Below the pieces are notes generated by a model that was given only the letters and a program-made list of their open reading frames with translations, did not search any database and had not been told where the DNA came from. Shown here one piece after another: positions 49,426 through 53,072 of a DNA stretch of 53,072 bases. Location of the stretch: NCBI GenBank assembly GCA_000824785.1, contig CCNB01000004.1:494538-547609 (forward strand), read 5' to 3'. Both the position numbers and the translations under genes were made by a program. Origin of the DNA: Mesorhizobium plurifarium (GTDB taxonomy: Bacteria > Pseudomonadota > Alphaproteobacteria > Rhizobiales > Rhizobiaceae). The stretch's first letter is position 1; every line of letters starts with the position of its first letter.

Positions 49426-50606
49426 TGCCCAAACCCTCCAAGCGCATTACCGCCATCGTGCCTTCCGGCAAGGATGGCTGGGAAGTCCACTTCGCCGCCT
49501 GGAACCGCAAGCAGGCCGGCGAGGACATCATCGTGCTCTCGGTCGGCGACCACGATTTCGATACGCCGTCGGAAACGATCGAGGCCTGCGTGGCCGCCGT
49601 GCGCGAGAGCAACCATCACTACACGCCGCTCCCCGGCCTGCCGCGCTTGCGCAAGGCGATGGCGGCGGCCTCCACCGCCTGCAGCGGCATCCTGACGGAG
49701 CCCGACGAGGTCATCGCCACGGCCGGCGGCCAGGGGGCGCTCTATGCCGCCGTGCAGGGCGTGCTCGACCCGGGCGACCATGCCATCGTCGTGGCGCCCT
49801 ACTATGCCACCTACCCCAACACCTTCAGCGCCGCGGGCGCCAGTTTCACCGTGGTCGAGACGCCGGCCGAAGATGGATTTCAACCTCGCGCGGACATGAT
49901 CCGGGCGGCGTTGAAACCCAACACGCGCGCCATCCTGATCAACACGCCGAACAATCCGACGGGCGCCGTCTATTCGCGCGAACGGCTCGAAGAGCTGGCC
50001 GGAATCTGCAAGGAACATGACCTCTGGCTGCTGTCGGACGAGGTCTATTGGACGCTCGGCGGCGGCGAGCATATCTCGCCGCGTTCGCTGCCCGGCATGG
50101 CCGAGCGCACGCTGGTCATCAACTCCATGTCGAAAAGCCACGGCATGACCGGCTGGCGCATGGGCTGGCTGACCGGACCGAAGGCGATGATCGCGCTGAT
50201 GATCGACCTCAATCTGGTGACGACCTACGGCTTGCCGGCGTTCATCTCGATCGCCTGCGCCGAGGCGTTGGAGAACCACTATGGCGTGAAGGACATCGCC
50301 GAGCGCTACGCCGCGCGACGTAAGATCTTCCTCGATGCCATACGCGGCGCCAACGAAGTCACCGTGCGCGGCTCCGAAGGCGGCATGTATGTCATGCTCG
50401 ACATCTCCGCCGTCGAGCCCGACGACGAGAAATTCGCCTGGGCGCTGCTCGACAAGGAAAAGGTCGGCGTCATGCCCGGTTCGAGCTTCGGCGAGGCAGC
50501 CGCCGGGCACATCCGCATCAGCCTCTGCCAGCCCGAACCCATCCTCAAGGAAGCAGCGCTTCGCGTGCGCCGCTTCGCTTCCAACTATCGCCGCGAGGCC
50601 GCATGA
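49425..50606 (+). CDS. Class I/II PLP aminotransferase
   Basis: A 393-residue fold-type I aminotransferase: TPNNPTGAVYSRERLEELA, LLSDEVYW, and Schiff-base Lys237 in NSMSKSHGMTGWRMGW. Its start shares one base with the upstream stop, and its stop overlaps the next start (ATGA), so it is tightly coupled between two DMGDH-like genes. That suggests it processes the demethylated product, for instance an N-methylated amino acid. The substrate is unknown. Confidence 0.88.
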   Translation: MPKPSKRITAIVPSGKDGWEVHFAAWNRKQAGEDIIVLSVGDHDFDTPSETIEACVAAVRESNHHYTPLPGLPRLRKAMAAASTACSGILTEPDEVIATAGGQGALYAAVQGVLDPGDHAIVVAPYYATYPNTFSAAGASFTVVETPAEDGFQPRADMIRAALKPNTRAILINTPNNPTGAVYSRERLEELAGICKEHDLWLLSDEVYWTLGGGEHISPRSLPGMAERTLVINSMSKSHGMTGWRMGWLTGPKAMIALMIDLNLVTTYGLPAFISIACAEALENHYGVKDIAERYAARRKIFLDAIRGANEVTVRGSEGGMYVMLDISAVEPDDEKFAWALLDKEKVGVMPGSSFGEAAAGHIRISLCQPEPILKEAALRVRRFASNYRREAA

Positions 50607-53050
50607 CCAAGACCATTCCCAGCAAGGCCCGCGCCGTCATCATCGGCGGCGGCGTCTCCGGCTGCTCGGTCGCCTATCATCTGGCCAAGCTCGGCTGGAC
50701 CGACATCGTGCTCTTGGAACGCAAGCAGCTCACCTCAGGCACGACCTGGCATGCGGCCGGCCTGATCGGCCAGTTGCGCGGCTCGCAGAACATGACGCGG
50801 CTCGCGAAATACTCCGCCGACCTATACGTCAAGCTCGAGGCCGAGACCGATGTCGGCACCGGCATGCGCCAGGTCGGCTCGATCACGGTCGCGCTGACCG
50901 AGGAGCGCAAGCACGAGATCTATCGGCAGGCTTCGCTGGCTCGCGCCTTCGATGTCGATGTGCGCGAGATTTCGCCGCGCGAGGTCAAGGAGATGTACCC
51001 GCATCTCAACGTCTCGGATGTGGTCGGCGCCGTGCATCTGCCGCTCGACGGCCAATGCGATCCGGCCAACATCGCCATGGCGCTGGCCAAGGGCGCGCGC
51101 CAGCGCGGTGCGACAATCATCGAGAACGTCAAGGTCACCAAGGTTCACACCAAGAACGGCCGCGTCTCCGGCGTCTCATGGGCGCAGGGCGAGGAGCAAG
51201 GCACGATCGAGACCGACATCGTCGTCAACTGTGCCGGCATGTGGGCGCGCGAGTTGGGCCGTCAGAACGGCGTCACCATCCCGCTGCACGCCTGCGAGCA
51301 TTTCTATCTCGTCACCGAGCCGATCCCAGGCCTCTCCCGGTTGCCGGTGCTGCGCGTGCCGGACGAATGCGCCTACTACAAGGAAGACGCCGGCAAGATG
51401 ATGCTCGGTGCCTTCGAGCCGGTGGCGAAGCCCTGGGGTATGGACGGCATCCGCGAGGATTTCTGCTTCGACCAGTTGCCTGAGGACATGGATCATTTCG
51501 AGCCGATCCTCGAAATGGGCGTCAACCGCATGCCGATGCTGGGCACCGCCGGCATCCACACCTTCTTCAACGGCCCCGAGAGTTTCACGCCGGACGACCG
51601 CTACTATCTCGGCGAGGCGCCGGAGCTTTCCGGCTACTGGATGGCGACCGGCTACAATTCGATCGGCATCGTCTCCTCCGGCGGTGCCGGCATGGCGCTG
51701 GCGCAATGGATCAACGATGGCGAGGCGCCGTTCGATCTCTGGGAGGTCGATATCCGCCGCGCCCAGCCGTTCCAGAAGAACCGCCGCTATCTCAAGGAGC
51801 GCGTCTCGGAGACGCTCGGCCTGCTTTATGCCGACCATTTCCCCTACCGCCAGATGGCGACCTCGCGCGGCGTGCGCCGCTCGCCCTTGCACGAGCATCT
51901 CAAGGCGCGCGGCGCCGTCTTCGGCGAAGTGGCGGGCTGGGAGCGCGCCAACTGGTTCGCCCGCGAGGGCCAGGAGCGCGAATACCGCTATTCCTGGAAG
52001 CGGCAGAACTGGTTCGACAACCAGCGCGACGAGCATCTCGCGGTGCGCAACGGCGTCGGCCTGTTCGACATGACCTCCTTCGGCAAGATCCGCGTCGAGG
52101 GCCGCGATGCTTGTGCGTTCCTGCAACGGCTCTGCGCCAACGACATGGACGTCGCTCCGGGCAAGATCGTCTACACGCAGATGCTCAACCAGCGCGGCGG
52201 CATCGAAAGCGACCTCACCGTGACGCGGCTTTCCGAGACGGCCTATTTCCTCGTCGTGCCGGGCGCCACGCTGCAGCGCGACCTTGCCTGGCTGCGTAAG
52301 CATGTCGCCGACGAATTCGTCGTCATCACCGACGTCACCGCCGCCGAAGCCGTCATCTGCCTGATGGGCCCCGACTCGCGAAAACTGATCCAGAAGGTCA
52401 GCCCGAACGACTTTTCCAACGAAGCCAATCCGTTCGGCACGTTCCAGGAGATCGAGATCGGCATGGGTCTCGCCCGGGCGCATCGCGTCACCTATGTCGG
52501 CGAGCTCGGCTGGGAGCTCTATGTCTCGACCGAACAGGCGGCCCATGTCTTCGAGGCGATCACCGAAGCCGGCGCCGATGTCGGCCTGAAGCTTTGCGGC
52601 CTGCATACGCTGGATTCCTGCCGCATCGAAAAGGCCTTCCGCCATTTCGGCCACGACATCACCGACGAGGACAATGTCTTGGAGGCCGGCCTGGGTTTCG
52701 CGGTGAAAACGAGCAAAGCTGGGTTCATCGGCCGCGACGCGGTGCTCAGGAAGAAGGAAGCCGGCTTGTCGCGCCGGCTGGTGCAGTTCCGCCTGAAGGA
52801 TCCTGAGCCCCTGCTCTTCCACAACGAAGCCATCCTGCGCGACGGCCGGATTGTCGGCCCGATCACCTCAGGCAATTACGGCCACCACCTCGGCGGCGCG
52901 ATCGGCCTGGGTTACGTGCCGTGCCAGGGGGAGAGCGAGGCGGATGTGCTTGGCTCCTCCTACGAGGTGGAGATCGCCGGCGAGCGCTTCGCCGCGGAAG
53001 CCTCGCTGAGGCCGATGTATGATCCGAAGGCGGAGCGGGTGAAGATGTAG
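50603..53050 (+). CDS. Dimethylglycine dehydrogenase-like flavoprotein with GcvT domains, copy 3
   Basis: An 815-residue paralog: AVIIGGGVSGCSVAYHLAKL at the FAD motif, SGTTWHAAGLIGQLRGSQ with the covalent-flavin His, FAO_M and GcvT domains following. Its GcvT C-terminal motifs (GPITSGNYGHHLGGAIGLGY) are intact. It is the last gene of the XRE-DMGDH-aminotransferase-DMGDH operon and ends 22 bp before the window edge. It is closer to classical dimethylglycine/sarcosine dehydrogenases than copy 1. Confidence 0.9.
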   Translation: MTKTIPSKARAVIIGGGVSGCSVAYHLAKLGWTDIVLLERKQLTSGTTWHAAGLIGQLRGSQNMTRLAKYSADLYVKLEAETDVGTGMRQVGSITVALTEERKHEIYRQASLARAFDVDVREISPREVKEMYPHLNVSDVVGAVHLPLDGQCDPANIAMALAKGARQRGATIIENVKVTKVHTKNGRVSGVSWAQGEEQGTIETDIVVNCAGMWARELGRQNGVTIPLHACEHFYLVTEPIPGLSRLPVLRVPDECAYYKEDAGKMMLGAFEPVAKPWGMDGIREDFCFDQLPEDMDHFEPILEMGVNRMPMLGTAGIHTFFNGPESFTPDDRYYLGEAPELSGYWMATGYNSIGIVSSGGAGMALAQWINDGEAPFDLWEVDIRRAQPFQKNRRYLKERVSETLGLLYADHFPYRQMATSRGVRRSPLHEHLKARGAVFGEVAGWERANWFAREGQEREYRYSWKRQNWFDNQRDEHLAVRNGVGLFDMTSFGKIRVEGRDACAFLQRLCANDMDVAPGKIVYTQMLNQRGGIESDLTVTRLSETAYFLVVPGATLQRDLAWLRKHVADEFVVITDVTAAEAVICLMGPDSRKLIQKVSPNDFSNEANPFGTFQEIEIGMGLARAHRVTYVGELGWELYVSTEQAAHVFEAITEAGADVGLKLCGLHTLDSCRIEKAFRHFGHDITDEDNVLEAGLGFAVKTSKAGFIGRDAVLRKKEAGLSRRLVQFRLKDPEPLLFHNEAILRDGRIVGPITSGNYGHHLGGAIGLGYVPCQGESEADVLGSSYEVEIAGERFAAEASLRPMYDPKAERVKM

Positions 53051-53072
53051 CGCCTCTTCCTTCTCCCCTTGT

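Overview
The window is a high-GC, densely coded chromosomal segment of a Rhizobiales alphaproteobacterium, most likely Mesorhizobium or a close relative. The pointers are paired DUF1127 proteins, a soxBDAG operon, several dimethylglycine-dehydrogenase paralogs, an entericidin-type lipoprotein and rhizobial-style intergenic palindromes. I see no rRNA, tRNA, CRISPR array, transposase or phage gene. The genus is inferred from gene style, not from a search.

Region 1 (about 57-13289) is a corrinoid methyl-transfer and C1-folate module. It encodes a pyrrolysine-free MttB-family methyltransferase, a divergent corrinoid protein, DUF1638, a small 'virulence factor' domain protein, a MetV/MetF pair of acetogen type, a methyl-THF:corrinoid methyltransferase, and a RACo-type corrinoid activator with an N-terminal [2Fe-2S] domain. 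A QueG-like cobamide/FeS protein, a dienelactone hydrolase, a formyltransferase-fold protein, an SDR epimerase and small secreted or membrane proteins lie among them. Together these could move a methyl group from a quaternary amine (glycine betaine is the best guess) to cob(I)alamin, then to THF, then oxidise it to methylene-THF. This layout is familiar from anaerobes but sits here in a presumably aerobic host.

Region 2 (about 13297-24565) is mixed: an acyltransferase, two DUF1127 proteins and other tiny ORFs, an alpha/beta hydrolase, a LysR regulator, a GbdR/ArgR-type GATase1-AraC regulator, a NitT/TauT-type ABC importer, a DUF1194 protein, a long-form PurC and an M50 protease. Region 3 (24656-27217) is a first dimethylglycine-dehydrogenase-like flavoprotein.

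Region 4 (27360-35218) is a tight seven-gene minus-strand cluster: HAD-UbiA phosphoribosyl-polyprenol synthase, DprE1-like oxidase, small DMT transporter, SDR, class III aminotransferase, polytopic GT-C-like protein and FkbM methyltransferase. It looks like synthesis and use of a polyprenyl-phosphate pentose donor. Region 5 (35480-38416) holds a small secreted protein and an MscS channel.

Region 6 (38611-53050) holds the soxBDAG sarcosine oxidase, an MFS exporter, a nitroreductase, and an XRE-cupin regulator followed by a DMGDH-like / aminotransferase / DMGDH-like operon.

A coherent reading is stepwise N-demethylation of betaine: trimethyl to dimethyl (corrinoid module), dimethyl to monomethyl (DMGDH-like enzymes), sarcosine to glycine (SoxBDAG). 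A two-half-site motif (GTCGC, TTGCGG, GTCGCAAA with 21-bp periodicity) sits about 100-123 bp upstream of both the corrinoid-protein gene and the first DMGDH gene. Related palindromes precede the GbdR-like regulator, which suggests one regulon.
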